Source: Australimonas brisbanensis (GTDB taxonomy: Bacteria > Chloroflexota > Dehalococcoidia > Lucifugimonadales > Australimonadaceae). Taken from it: a stretch of 64,000 nucleotides of DNA. The notes below the pieces were generated by a model. The model had not been told where the DNA came from and did not search any database. It saw only the letters and a program-made list of their open reading frames with translations. Position 1 is the first letter of the stretch. Every line of letters begins with the position of its first letter. This document shows, one piece after another, positions 57,300 to 64,000 of the stretch. Location of the stretch: positions 62,001-126,000 of the forward strand of contig JAYQTA010000005.1 of NCBI GenBank assembly GCA_038147155.1. Direction: 5' to 3'. Made by a program: the position numbers and the translations under genes.

Positions 57300-58820
57300 A
57301 TGGCACAGGGCGATGCCTACGACGTGATCATCATCGGCGGCGGCTCCACGGGGGCCGTTGCCGCCGCTCGGCTATCTAAGGACCCGGACCGGCGGGTGCT
57401 GCTCCTGGAGGCGGGGCCGGACCCCGACCCCATCCCGGAGATGATCGCCGACGGCTCCCAGGGTGTGCGCGCCGTGCTGGAATCGCCCTACGTGCTCATG
57501 TACCCGGCGGAGCGCCGGGCCGACGATTCCACCTTCTACAAGATCACCGGTCGGGTGATGGGCGGCGGGTCGTCCGTCAACGCCATGGCCGTGGTGCGCC
57601 CCACCAGGGGCGATCTGGACTCGTGGGCGGCGGCGGGCAACCCCGGGTGGGGCTTCGATGACTGCCTGCCCTACCTCAAGCGGCTGGAGTCGGAGCAGGA
57701 CTACCCGGAGGCCCCCTACCACGGCACCGAGGGGCCGCTGTACGTCAAGCGCCCCTATCGGCTAGACATGGAGCCCTCCGCCCCGGTGCGGGCGTTCATC
57801 GAACGCGCGCAGGCGCTGGGCATGCCGCTGTGCCCCGATCTGAACGTGCCGGAGCCCTTCGGGGTGTGCGGGTCGGCCTACAACATCAAGGACGGCGTGC
57901 GCCAGTCGGTGACGGTGGCCTACCTGAACCCGGCGCGCGGACGGGCCAACCTGACGATCCAGGCCGAGGCCACGGTGCTCTCCCTCACGGTGCGCGGGCG
58001 CCGGGTGGAGGAGGTGGTGTACGAGCAGGGCGGGCAGCGCCGCACCGCCACGGCCTCCCAGGTGGTGCTGTGCGCCGGCACCTACCACTCGCCCCAGGTG
58101 CTCACCCTCTCCGGGATAGGCCCGGAGGCCGAACTGCGACGCCTGGGCATCGCCCCCACCGTGGTGCGTGAGGGTGTGGGCCTCAACTACCAGGACCATG
58201 CCACGCTGGACCTGACCTACGAGGGTCGCGCCGAATTCAGCCCCGACTGGGTGGTGCCGCGCTTCCGCCTCTCCTTCAAGTCCGACCCCTCGCGGGTCAG
58301 CTCCGACTTCCACCTGTTCATGCGCCCGCCCGTGGAGATCGCAGGCCTGCGGCGCATGATGCCGGTCTCGGCCAACCTGCTGGAGCAGCGCACGCGTGGA
58401 CGGGTGTACCTGGCCTCGGCTGACCCGGCCGACCTGCCGCTGGTGGAGGACGCGGGTCTGGAGCACACCGATGACCTGAAGGCGATGCTCACCGCACTGG
58501 ACTTCCTACATGAACTGGTGAGTCACCCCTCCATGGCCCCCTACTACGGGCCGCTCATCTCGCCGGGCCCCGACGAGGACTGGGGTGAGTTCGCCCGCAC
58601 CGGTTACGGCTCCTACCACCACGGCGCGGGCACCTGCAAGATGGGCCCAGCGTCGGACCCGGAGGCCGTGGTGGACCACCGTCTGCTGGTGCATGGGCTG
58701 GACAACCTGCGGGTGGCGGACGCGTCCATCATGCCCACCGTCACCCACGCCAACACCAACGTGACGTGCATCATGATCGGGGAGCGGGTGGCCGACTTCG
58801 TCCGTGAGGACGAGGGCTAG
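57300..58820 (+). CDS. GMC family FAD-dependent oxidoreductase
   Basis: A glucose-methanol-choline oxidoreductase of 506 aa. It has the FAD motif VIIIGGGSTGAVAAARL (9-25), GMC signature 1 near GRVMGGGSSVNAMAVVR, CAGTYHSPQVLTLSGIGP (signature 2) and the C-terminal active-site His in SYHHGAGTCKMG, with a second His/Asn pair in THANTNVTCIMIGE. It would oxidise an alcohol; choline or an aromatic alcohol are options. ATG 57300 has GGGAGGCGC upstream. Its TAG overlaps that of the convergent ABC gene in CTAG. Confidence 0.92.
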   Translation: MAQGDAYDVIIIGGGSTGAVAAARLSKDPDRRVLLLEAGPDPDPIPEMIADGSQGVRAVLESPYVLMYPAERRADDSTFYKITGRVMGGGSSVNAMAVVRPTRGDLDSWAAAGNPGWGFDDCLPYLKRLESEQDYPEAPYHGTEGPLYVKRPYRLDMEPSAPVRAFIERAQALGMPLCPDLNVPEPFGVCGSAYNIKDGVRQSVTVAYLNPARGRANLTIQAEATVLSLTVRGRRVEEVVYEQGGQRRTATASQVVLCAGTYHSPQVLTLSGIGPEAELRRLGIAPTVVREGVGLNYQDHATLDLTYEGRAEFSPDWVVPRFRLSFKSDPSRVSSDFHLFMRPPVEIAGLRRMMPVSANLLEQRTRGRVYLASADPADLPLVEDAGLEHTDDLKAMLTALDFLHELVSHPSMAPYYGPLISPGPDEDWGEFARTGYGSYHHGAGTCKMGPASDPEAVVDHRLLVHGLDNLRVADASIMPTVTHANTNVTCIMIGERVADFVREDEG

Positions 58821-59506
58821 GCCAGCAGGTCCGCCGGCGCGCCCACCCGCTCGATGCGCCCCTCGCGCATCAGCGCCACCCTGTCGGCCAGGGCGAGGGC
58901 GTCCTCCCGGTCGTGCGTGACCAGCAACACGCTGACGCTCAACCGGCGTTGGAGCGCGCGCAGTTCATCGCGCAGCCCCGCGCGCAGGTCGGTGTCCAGG
59001 CTGGCGAAGGGTTCGTCCAGGAGCAGCACGGCGGGCTCTGCCACCAGCGCGCGCGCCAGCGCCACGCGCTGGGCCTGCCCGCCCGAGAGTTCGCTGGCCC
59101 CGCGCCCGCCAAGCCCCTCCAGGCCCACCATGTCCAGCATCGCCGCGACGCGCTCGCGCGAGCGGGCAGCGGGGACGCGCCGCACCGAGAGGGGGAAACC
59201 CACATTCTGTTCCACGGTCATGTGGGGCCAGAGGGCATAGGACTGGAACACCATACCCAGCCCCCGGCGCTGAGGCGGCGTGAAGGCGCCGGGCCCGTCG
59301 ACCGCCTGCCCGCCCAGGAGCACCTGCCCCTCGTCGGCCCGCTCCAGCCCTGCCGCGAGGCGCAGCACGGTGGTCTTCCCACACCCCGACGGGCCCACCA
59401 GCGCCACCACCTCGCCTGGCGCAACGGCGAGGCTTGCTCCGTCCACGGCCAGCACGGAGCCGAAGCGTCTGCTCACGGCGCGAAGTTCCAGAGCGAGGGC
59501 GTCCAT
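58817..59506 (-). CDS. ABC transporter ATP-binding protein, no permease partner in view
   Basis: A 229-aa ATPase with Walker A GPSGCGKTT (about 38-46), Q-loop VFQSYALWPHMT, signature LSGGQAQRVALARAL, Walker B VLLLDEPFASLD and switch His in LLVTHD. The sequence type is that of spermidine/iron/thiamine-type importers (PotA/ThiQ group). No permease is adjacent. The genes ahead of it encode binding-protein-like folds, so it may work with a permease elsewhere or be a remnant. TACCAT ends six bases before its ATG, suggesting a leaderless start. The longer frame to 59803 is not conserved. Confidence 0.85.
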   Translation of the reverse strand: MDALALELRAVSRRFGSVLAVDGASLAVAPGEVVALVGPSGCGKTTVLRLAAGLERADEGQVLLGGQAVDGPGAFTPPQRRGLGMVFQSYALWPHMTVEQNVGFPLSVRRVPAARSRERVAAMLDMVGLEGLGGRGASELSGGQAQRVALARALVAEPAVLLLDEPFASLDTDLRAGLRDELRALQRRLSVSVLLVTHDREDALALADRVALMREGRIERVGAPADLLA

Positions 59507-59532
59507 GCCCGTATGGTAGCCGAGGCCGGGGC

Positions 59533-60501
59533 CTAGGTCTCGCGCACCGTGGGGAAGAACAGCTCCTCTGCCGCGAAGCGCTCGGAGATGAGCCCCTGGG
59601 CGTGCTCGTAGCCGATGAACCGCTCCAGGTTGGCCCGGTTGGCAGCGAAGCCGTAGGGCCACGGGTCCACGCCCAGCAGGTCGCGCTGCTGCTGGCGGTG
59701 GTAGGCGCTCCAGGCCAGCTGGCTCCAGTTGGGGTCGTCCAGGTAGTGCGACCAGGCGGCCTTGGATTGCTCGAACGCCTCCATCAGGTGAGCCGGCAGC
59801 CACGGGTGCTGCTCGGCCAGGTCGGAGCGCAGCGCCACCACGTGCATGATGGGGTAGAAGCCGGTGCTCTCGAAGTAGCGCACCTCCTCGGCGCGCGGGT
59901 CAGCGAAGAGACGGCGCACCTTGGGCGAGCCCTCCAGGAAGGGGCGCGGCGGACGGGGCGAGAGGTAGGCGGACACCTCCCCGCTGGTGAGCGCCTCGCC
60001 CAGGGACTGACCAGCGGCCAGCCGCTCGATGCGCACGCCGGGGGGCGGGTCGAAGGGCACCGGCTCGGCGGCGGTGGTGACCCAGTCCGGCCCCTCCAGC
60101 GGCACGCCGTACTCGGTGGCGAGGTCCCCCTTGGCCAGCACCGAGAGGGTGGTCTGGAAGGTGCGCAGCGCCACGCGCTTGCCCACCAGGTCGGCGGGCG
60201 TCTCGATGCCCGCCTCAGCGTTGACGTACATCTGCGAGGGGCTGAAGAGGCGCCGGGGGAAGACGGGGATGGCCGTCAGCGCCGCACCGCGCGCCTTGGC
60301 CATGACGTAGGAACCCAAAGAGAGCTCGGCGGCGTCGAACTCCAGATGGTGGAGCATCCGCTCGTGCCGCCCACCGTTCTCGCCCGACTGCCCCACGAAC
60401 ATGGTGCGCAGGTCGAAGCCGTTGGGCCGCACGCTCCCGTCCACGAAGGGCATGTGCCGGTCGTAGTGCTCCAGGGCCAGGGAGATGGAGAGCCGGGTCA
60501 T
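59533..60501 (-). CDS. 4,5-dihydroxyphthalate decarboxylase-like / periplasmic-binding-fold protein
   Basis: This 322-aa protein has the NMT1/THI5-like type II binding fold: LSISLALEHYDRHMPFVDGS at the start, FDAAELSLGSYVMAKARG and IPVFPRRLFSPSQMYVN, then ETPADLVGKRVALRTFQTTL. There is no signal peptide. Proteins with this start are commonly annotated 4,5-dihydroxyphthalate decarboxylase (Pht5-like), which fits a cytoplasmic enzyme, but a solute-binding role cannot be excluded. It follows a related gene and an amidohydrolase on the same strand. Confidence 0.7.
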   Translation of the reverse strand: MTRLSISLALEHYDRHMPFVDGSVRPNGFDLRTMFVGQSGENGGRHERMLHHLEFDAAELSLGSYVMAKARGAALTAIPVFPRRLFSPSQMYVNAEAGIETPADLVGKRVALRTFQTTLSVLAKGDLATEYGVPLEGPDWVTTAAEPVPFDPPPGVRIERLAAGQSLGEALTSGEVSAYLSPRPPRPFLEGSPKVRRLFADPRAEEVRYFESTGFYPIMHVVALRSDLAEQHPWLPAHLMEAFEQSKAAWSHYLDDPNWSQLAWSAYHRQQQRDLLGVDPWPYGFAANRANLERFIGYEHAQGLISERFAAEELFFPTVRET

Positions 60502-60514
60502 GGTCGCCTCCGGG

Positions 60515-60542
60515 CTAGGTGTCCAGGTCTAGGTGTCCAGGG
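60515..60542. repeat. Tandem 14-bp direct repeat at the end of the 60529 gene
   Basis: CTAGGTGTCCAGGT (60515-60528) is followed directly by CTAGGTGTCCAGGG (60529-60542). The copy includes the stop codon, so the last codons Leu-Asp-Thr-stop are duplicated downstream out of use. Confidence 0.8.
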
Positions 60543-61515
60543 TGTCGGGGGCGAACACGTCCTCCAGCGAGAGGCGCCGGCTGGTCTGCCCGTGCTCATG
60601 GTAGAAGTCCAGCATCATGTCGATGCTGGCCCGGTTGGCAGACACCCCGTGTTGGTAGATGTCACCCATGTCGCCCAGCTGGTCGCGCACCTTCTCCCGC
60701 GCGTCCATGAGCAGCGAGTAGGAGGTGCCGTCGCCCAGGGCATCGTCGTAGGCCACCTCGCGGGAGCGCTCGAAGGCGTCATAGATGCGCCGGGCCAGGC
60801 CTGGGTTCTCCCGCACCAGCTTGCCCCCCATGACGATGATGTGGGAGGGCGTGATGAGGTGGTGCTCACGCCACAGGTCCTGGTGCAGTTCGCGGTAGTT
60901 GGGGAAGAGGCGCTTGACCTTGCCGGGGTTGCCCTCCAGCGCTGCCCACGCCTTGGCCGAGGTGATGTCGCCCGTGCAGGCATCGGCCTCCCCATCCAGC
61001 AGGCGGTCCCACTGGCGCTTGGACTTATCGTCCGGGTAGGTCACGTCCACCGGCTTGAACAACGGCCACGGGCTGGGATTGGTGACCCAGCGCAGGGTGG
61101 ACAGGTCCACCCCGTGGAAGCGCTGAAACATGCCCCTGGTGTAGGTGGTGACCACCCCCCAGGAGGAGGCGGCGATGAGCTTGCCCTCCAGGTCCTTGGG
61201 CGTCTCGATGCCCCGGTCGGCGCGCACCCACACGTAGTTGTAGACGGGCTTGCGCTTGATCATCACCGGCAGGCACACGAAGTCCCACCCTGCGTCGATG
61301 GCGGGGATCACGTCGCCGATGTTGGTGTCCAGCAGCCCGAACTCCCCGTTCTTGAAGCGAGGGTTCTCGAAGATGCCCGCCGTCTCCATGGGCGCGGAGA
61401 AGGTCAGGTCCACCCCCTCGACGGGGATGCGCCCCTGCAACAGCGGCTGGATCATGTCGTGCCGGAAGTTGGGCATGGAGCCCTGGGCTTCCATGTGGAT
61501 GGATAGGTTGCTCAT
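60529..61515 (-). CDS. Binding-protein-fold paralogue of the 59533 gene
   Basis: This 328-aa protein shares the fold and gene order with its neighbour: GRIPVEGVDLTFSAPMET, FGLLDTNIGDVIPAIDAG, then IETPKDLEGKLIAASSWGVV and the end-region HGVSANRASIDMMLDFYHEH, like HPWPYGFAANRANLERF in the neighbour. No signal peptide. It could be a dihydroxyphthalate-decarboxylase-like enzyme or a substrate-binding protein. ATG 61515 has GGAGGAGACGACG upstream. It probably belongs to one operon with the amidohydrolase before it. Confidence 0.68.
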   Translation of the reverse strand: MSNLSIHMEAQGSMPNFRHDMIQPLLQGRIPVEGVDLTFSAPMETAGIFENPRFKNGEFGLLDTNIGDVIPAIDAGWDFVCLPVMIKRKPVYNYVWVRADRGIETPKDLEGKLIAASSWGVVTTYTRGMFQRFHGVDLSTLRWVTNPSPWPLFKPVDVTYPDDKSKRQWDRLLDGEADACTGDITSAKAWAALEGNPGKVKRLFPNYRELHQDLWREHHLITPSHIIVMGGKLVRENPGLARRIYDAFERSREVAYDDALGDGTSYSLLMDAREKVRDQLGDMGDIYQHGVSANRASIDMMLDFYHEHGQTSRRLSLEDVFAPDTLDT

Positions 61516-61544
61516 CGTCGTCTCCTCCAGGATTGGTGCGAGGG

Positions 61545-62540
61545 CTACTTGAAGCGCGCGTCGTACACCGAACGGGCGTTCCCCTCATAGATGGCCGTGC
61601 GGTCGGCGTCGGACAGGAAGCCCATGGCGTCGATGTACGGCTTGGTGTTGTCGTACCACTCGTCGGTGCGGGGGTTGTGGGCCGAGCCCGCGCCGGGGCG
61701 CTCGGTGCCGAAGAGGCACCGGTCCGTGCCCACCGTGCGGAACAGCAGCTCCAGCGCCTCCGGGGTGTAGAGGCACGTGTCGTAATAGAGCTTGCGCACG
61801 TGCTGGTCGAAGGTCTCCTCGCCGTTGGGCCCGCGCATGCGGGCGCGCCAGCGGCCGATCTGGTAAGGGATGGACCCACCGCCGTGGCTCATGATGATCT
61901 TCAGGTTCGGGAAGTCCTCGAACACCCGGGAGGAGGCCAGGGAGAGGATGGCGATGGACTCCTCGGTGATGAAGTGGTTGTGGAACGACTCGCGCATGTC
62001 TTTGCACGCGGCGGTGTGGATCAGCGCGGGGATGTTCTCCCTCTCCATCTTCTCGTAGAGCGGGTACCAGTACTCATCGCCCATCGTCGGGGTGCGGTGC
62101 TGGCCCTCCGAGGAATCGGGGTTGATCATGATGCCCACGAAGCCCAGGTCCTTGATGGCTCGGTCTATCTCCTCGAAGGTATCGCTCACCGGCGCCCCGT
62201 CGCACTGGGGCAGGCCTGCCACGCCCCGGAACCGGGTGGGCTCGTTCTGCACCGCCAGGGCGATGGCATCGTTGTTCACCTGGCAGAACCAGTGGACGAT
62301 CTTGTCCGGCTTCTCCGAGTGCATCAGCGAGAAGGGGCGCGGCGAGAGGAACGCCACGTCTGTCCCCACCTCGTCCAGCAGCTGAGTGTGGGACTTGCCC
62401 GCGTGCTTCCACGAGGCCACCATCTCCGCCGAGAGGCCGATGTGCCCCTTGCCGTGGAACCCGCGCCCGTTGAGCAGGAACGCCTGGTACTGGCCGATCT
62501 GCGCCCCGGTGACCAGGTGCTGATGCGCATCGATGATCAT
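61545..62540 (-). CDS. Amidohydrolase_2 family protein (LigJ/ACMSD-like)
   Basis: A 331-aa metal-dependent barrel enzyme. It has the metal motif D-x-H-x-H as MIIDAHQHLV, a mid-barrel His in IPALIHTAAC, IIMSHGGGSIPYQIGRWRAR (about 212-231) and the late Asp/Glu region DRCLFGTERPG. The SHGGGxxPYxxGR stretch is typical of 4-oxalomesaconate hydratase (LigJ) and related decarboxylases of aromatic ring-cleavage pathways. ATG 62540 is chosen; an ATG at 62582 adds unconserved residues. It leads the operon with the two binding-fold proteins, which fits phthalate/protocatechuate-type catabolism (inference). Confidence 0.85.
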   Translation of the reverse strand: MIIDAHQHLVTGAQIGQYQAFLLNGRGFHGKGHIGLSAEMVASWKHAGKSHTQLLDEVGTDVAFLSPRPFSLMHSEKPDKIVHWFCQVNNDAIALAVQNEPTRFRGVAGLPQCDGAPVSDTFEEIDRAIKDLGFVGIMINPDSSEGQHRTPTMGDEYWYPLYEKMERENIPALIHTAACKDMRESFHNHFITEESIAILSLASSRVFEDFPNLKIIMSHGGGSIPYQIGRWRARMRGPNGEETFDQHVRKLYYDTCLYTPEALELLFRTVGTDRCLFGTERPGAGSAHNPRTDEWYDNTKPYIDAMGFLSDADRTAIYEGNARSVYDARFK

Positions 62541-62683
62541 GCCGCCGCCTCCATCCGCGTGATGGGCGGCATTATGCACCAAGAGCGCCGGAGGGGAAGG
62601 ACGGGGCTAGCGCGCGCCGAGCGAGCCGCCCTGCGGCATCTCGGATACCGGTGCAGCCTACACCACAAGGCAAATCGACCTCG

Positions 62684-62689
62684 TATAGT
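62684..62689 (+). promoter_or_regulatory. -10 box of the 62731 SDR gene
   Basis: TATAGT lies 41 bases before ATG 62731, which has GGGAGGCAGCC as ribosome site. Confidence 0.45.
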
Positions 62690-62730
62690 GCGCACGCCGC
62701 ACCCCCCACACCGCGGCACGGGAGGCAGCC

Positions 62731-63540
62731 ATGGCAGGACGTGTCGACGGCAAGGTGGCGGTGGTGGTGGGCGCCGGGCAGACGCCCGGGGCGACGATCG
62801 GCAACGGGCGGGCGACGGCCGTGGTGCTGGCGCGCGAGGGCGCCACGGTGGTGGTGGCCGACCGGGACCTGGCCTCCGCCCAGGAGACCGTGGCGATGAT
62901 CAGCGCCGAGGGCGGGCGCGCCGAGGCGGCGGCGGTGGACGCCACGGACGAGGGGTCGGTGCGCGAGCTGGTGACGGGGGTCCACGCGCGCCACGGCTCG
63001 CTGGACATCCTCCACAACAACGTGGGCGCCTCGCTGGCGCTGGGGGATGCGGTGGCGCTGGACCTGGAGGAGGCGGCCTTCGACCGCTCCTTCGCCGTGA
63101 ACCTCAAGAGCCACTGGCTCTCCTGCAAGCACGCCATCCCGCTGATGCGCGCGCAGGGCGGCGGGAGCATCGTGAACATCTCCTCGCTGGCCGTGCTGGA
63201 GGCCTACCCTTACCTGGGCTATAAGACGATGAAGACGGCGCTCATCGCCATGACGCAGAACCTCGCCTGCGCCCACGCCGACGCGGCCGTGCGGGTGAAC
63301 GCGGTGCTGCCGGGGCTCATGGACACCCCCATGGCCATCGAGGCACGCGTGGCGGCGGGCACGCCTCGCGAGCAGGTGGTGGCCTCGCGCAACGCCCGCG
63401 TGCCGCTGGGCAAGCGCATGGGTACTGCGTGGGACGTGGCCTACGCCTCCCTCTTCCTGCACTCGGACGAGGCGCGGTTCATCAGCGGCATCTGGCTGCC
63501 GGTGGATGGTGCTGCCTGGGCGAGCCAGGGCAAGTACTAG
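62731..63540 (+). CDS. Short-chain dehydrogenase/reductase
   Basis: This 269-aa SDR is closely related to the one at 48766. Both have the long glycine-rich motif ending in GNGRA/GNGKA (here VVGAGQTPGATIGNGRA, 12-28). LDILHNNVG, VNISSLAV and the end FISGIWLPVDG are SDR landmarks. The expected catalytic Tyr-x-x-x-Lys appears as YKTMK (about 168-172). The substrate is unknown. It is monocistronic and followed by tRNA-Arg on the other strand. Confidence 0.88.
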   Translation: MAGRVDGKVAVVVGAGQTPGATIGNGRATAVVLAREGATVVVADRDLASAQETVAMISAEGGRAEAAAVDATDEGSVRELVTGVHARHGSLDILHNNVGASLALGDAVALDLEEAAFDRSFAVNLKSHWLSCKHAIPLMRAQGGGSIVNISSLAVLEAYPYLGYKTMKTALIAMTQNLACAHADAAVRVNAVLPGLMDTPMAIEARVAAGTPREQVVASRNARVPLGKRMGTAWDVAYASLFLHSDEARFISGIWLPVDGAAWASQGKY

Positions 63541-63575
63541 ACGGGGATTCGTTGGCGCGCGGGGCGCGGCACAGA

Positions 63576-63650
63576 TGGTACCCCCGGGGAGACTCGAACT
63601 CCCGCCACCGGCTCCGGAGGCCGGTGCTCTATCCGCTGAGCTACGGGGGC
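63576..63650 (-). tRNA. tRNA-Arg (anticodon CCG), CCA encoded
   Basis: Reading leftward from 63650: acceptor GCCCCCG pairs with CGGGGGT (one G-T). The D arm has AGCTCAGCGGATAGAGC. The anticodon stem CCGGC/GCCGG encloses CTCCGGA, so the anticodon is CCG (codon CGG). The T arm is CGGGAGTTCGAGTCTCCC. Discriminator A is followed by encoded CCA (63578-63576). Confidence 0.93.
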
Positions 63651-63718
63651 ACTACGCCTGGAGTATAGACGAGGGAGGGGCGGGAGCGCACGATGGTGCG
63701 GGGCGAGCCTGTCCGCAA

Positions 63719-63746
63719 GTACGCGTGAAAACGCGCGCTCGCGTAC
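63719..63746. promoter_or_regulatory. 7-bp inverted repeat, possible operator
   Basis: GTACGCG (63719-63725) mirrors CGCGTAC (63740-63746) ten bases upstream of the -35 box of the last gene. Confidence 0.4.
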
Positions 63747-63755
63747 GAAAAGTCC

Positions 63756-63785
63756 TTGACACGTGCAAAAACGGCTCTCTATCAT
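63756..63785 (+). promoter_or_regulatory. Strong promoter of the terminal lipoprotein gene
   Basis: Perfect TTGACA (63756-63761) and TATCAT (63780-63785) are 18 bases apart. The region is markedly A/T-richer than its surroundings. Confidence 0.8.
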
Positions 63786-63876
63786 ACCCCGTGGTTTCAA
63801 CGGAGTCGGTAGTGGCCTGCTTCCGCCTCCCGACCGCACATCACCCAGTTTCGGAAATGTTTGGAAAGGGGGTTCG

Positions 63877-64000
63877 ATGAACCGCTTCCTCAGCGTCAAG
63901 AGCATGGCCTTGGTCCTCGTGCTGACGATCCTCACCCTGGTGGCTGCGGCCTGCGCCGGCGCCGAGGGTCCTGCGGGCCCTGCTGGCCCCACCGGTGCGG
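63877..64000 (+). CDS. Lipoprotein with collagen-like repeat (5' part only)
   Basis: Only 41 codons are in the window. The frame begins at ATG 63877 after GGAAAGGGGG. A lipoprotein signal ends at VAAAC (Cys near residue 27). Directly after the cysteine comes Gly-x-y repetition, GAEGPAGPAGPTGA, a collagen-like spacer. In related bacteria such lipoproteins often turn out to be solute-binding proteins of uptake systems with a Gly-Pro linker, but the functional domain lies outside the window. The strong promoter predicts high expression. Confidence 0.65.
   Translation, partial: MNRFLSVKSMALVLVLTILTLVAAACAGAEGPAGPAGPTGA

Noticed and set aside
59507..59803. N-terminal extension of the ABC ATPase (frame open to 59803)
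   Set aside because: The extra 99 residues are the complement of the neighbouring gene and contain no membrane or ABC motif; the family starts at ATG 59506.
1..64000. CRISPR array, insertion sequence, prophage or toxin-antitoxin pair
   Set aside because: I found no regularly spaced repeats, transposase or phage motifs, and no paired small toxin/antitoxin frames with supporting signals.

Overview
The window is one 64-kb stretch of very G+C-rich bacterial chromosome. I see no rRNA, CRISPR array, insertion sequence or phage gene. The gene content points to Chloroflexota, most likely a Dehalococcoidia / SAR202-like lineage. The clues are two FtsZ genes, a dcw cluster cut down to mraZ-rsmH-ftsA-ftsZ with no mur or ftsI genes, and many paralogous oxidoreductases (Rieske oxygenases, SDRs, an LLM flavoprotein, UbiD, amidohydrolases). 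Others are a tripartite tricarboxylate transporter and lipoproteins with Pro/Thr or collagen-like linkers. The taxonomic call is inference. Two composition habits run through the window: TAG ends about 41 of 60 genes I could check, and many genes have a recognisable TAnnnT -10 box, several with a TTGAC-type -35 element.

Region by region. 1-3000: the start of an ECF sigma factor running off the left edge, a class V aminotransferase and a methyltransferase. 3000-7100: the mraZ-rsmH-ftsA-ftsZ division cluster with a promoter and MraZ boxes. 7100-13500: housekeeping genes nrdR, pdxA-like, proC, yggT, yggU, degV and leucyl aminopeptidase. 13.5-13.8 kb: tRNA-His and tRNA-Arg(TCG). 13.8-17.9 kb: a stand-alone CysN-type C-terminal domain, a 62-aa protein, an MscS channel, a PAC2 protein and an MFS transporter. 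17.9-25.7 kb: a tripartite transporter (binding protein, large and small membrane subunits) followed by two UbiD decarboxylases, a UbiX prenyltransferase and a small FMN-type protein, which together look like an aromatic acid uptake and decarboxylation module. 25.7-30.1 kb: OsmC, an amidohydrolase, an SDR, and a Rieske oxygenase with a small partner.

30.2-33.6 kb (minus strand) is the most unusual locus. A protein ending in a sigma region 4-like helix-turn-helix overlaps a second FtsZ that carries an XRE-like helix-turn-helix at its N-terminus. A 68-aa signal-peptide/membrane protein and a long coiled-coil protein follow. I propose this as a candidate undescribed FtsZ-based module. 33.7-42.6 kb holds an acyl-CoA carboxylase subunit, an unknown gene, malate dehydrogenase and a succinate dehydrogenase whose third subunit is the CCG-cysteine type. 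Between about 36.86 and 38.91 kb the sequence has several frame breaks and long G/C homopolymers that look like assembly error.

42.7-47.3 kb holds a potassium channel broken by an in-frame TAG, CorA and an M1 aminopeptidase. 47.5-63.5 kb is a catabolic region: bicupin, SDR, acyl-CoA ligase, thiolase, LLM flavoprotein, a second Rieske oxygenase, aldo/keto reductase, CoxG-like protein, GMC oxidoreductase, a lone ABC ATPase, two dihydroxyphthalate-decarboxylase-like/binding proteins, a LigJ-like amidohydrolase and another SDR. The right end has tRNA-Arg(CCG) and the start of a collagen-like lipoprotein behind a strong promoter.
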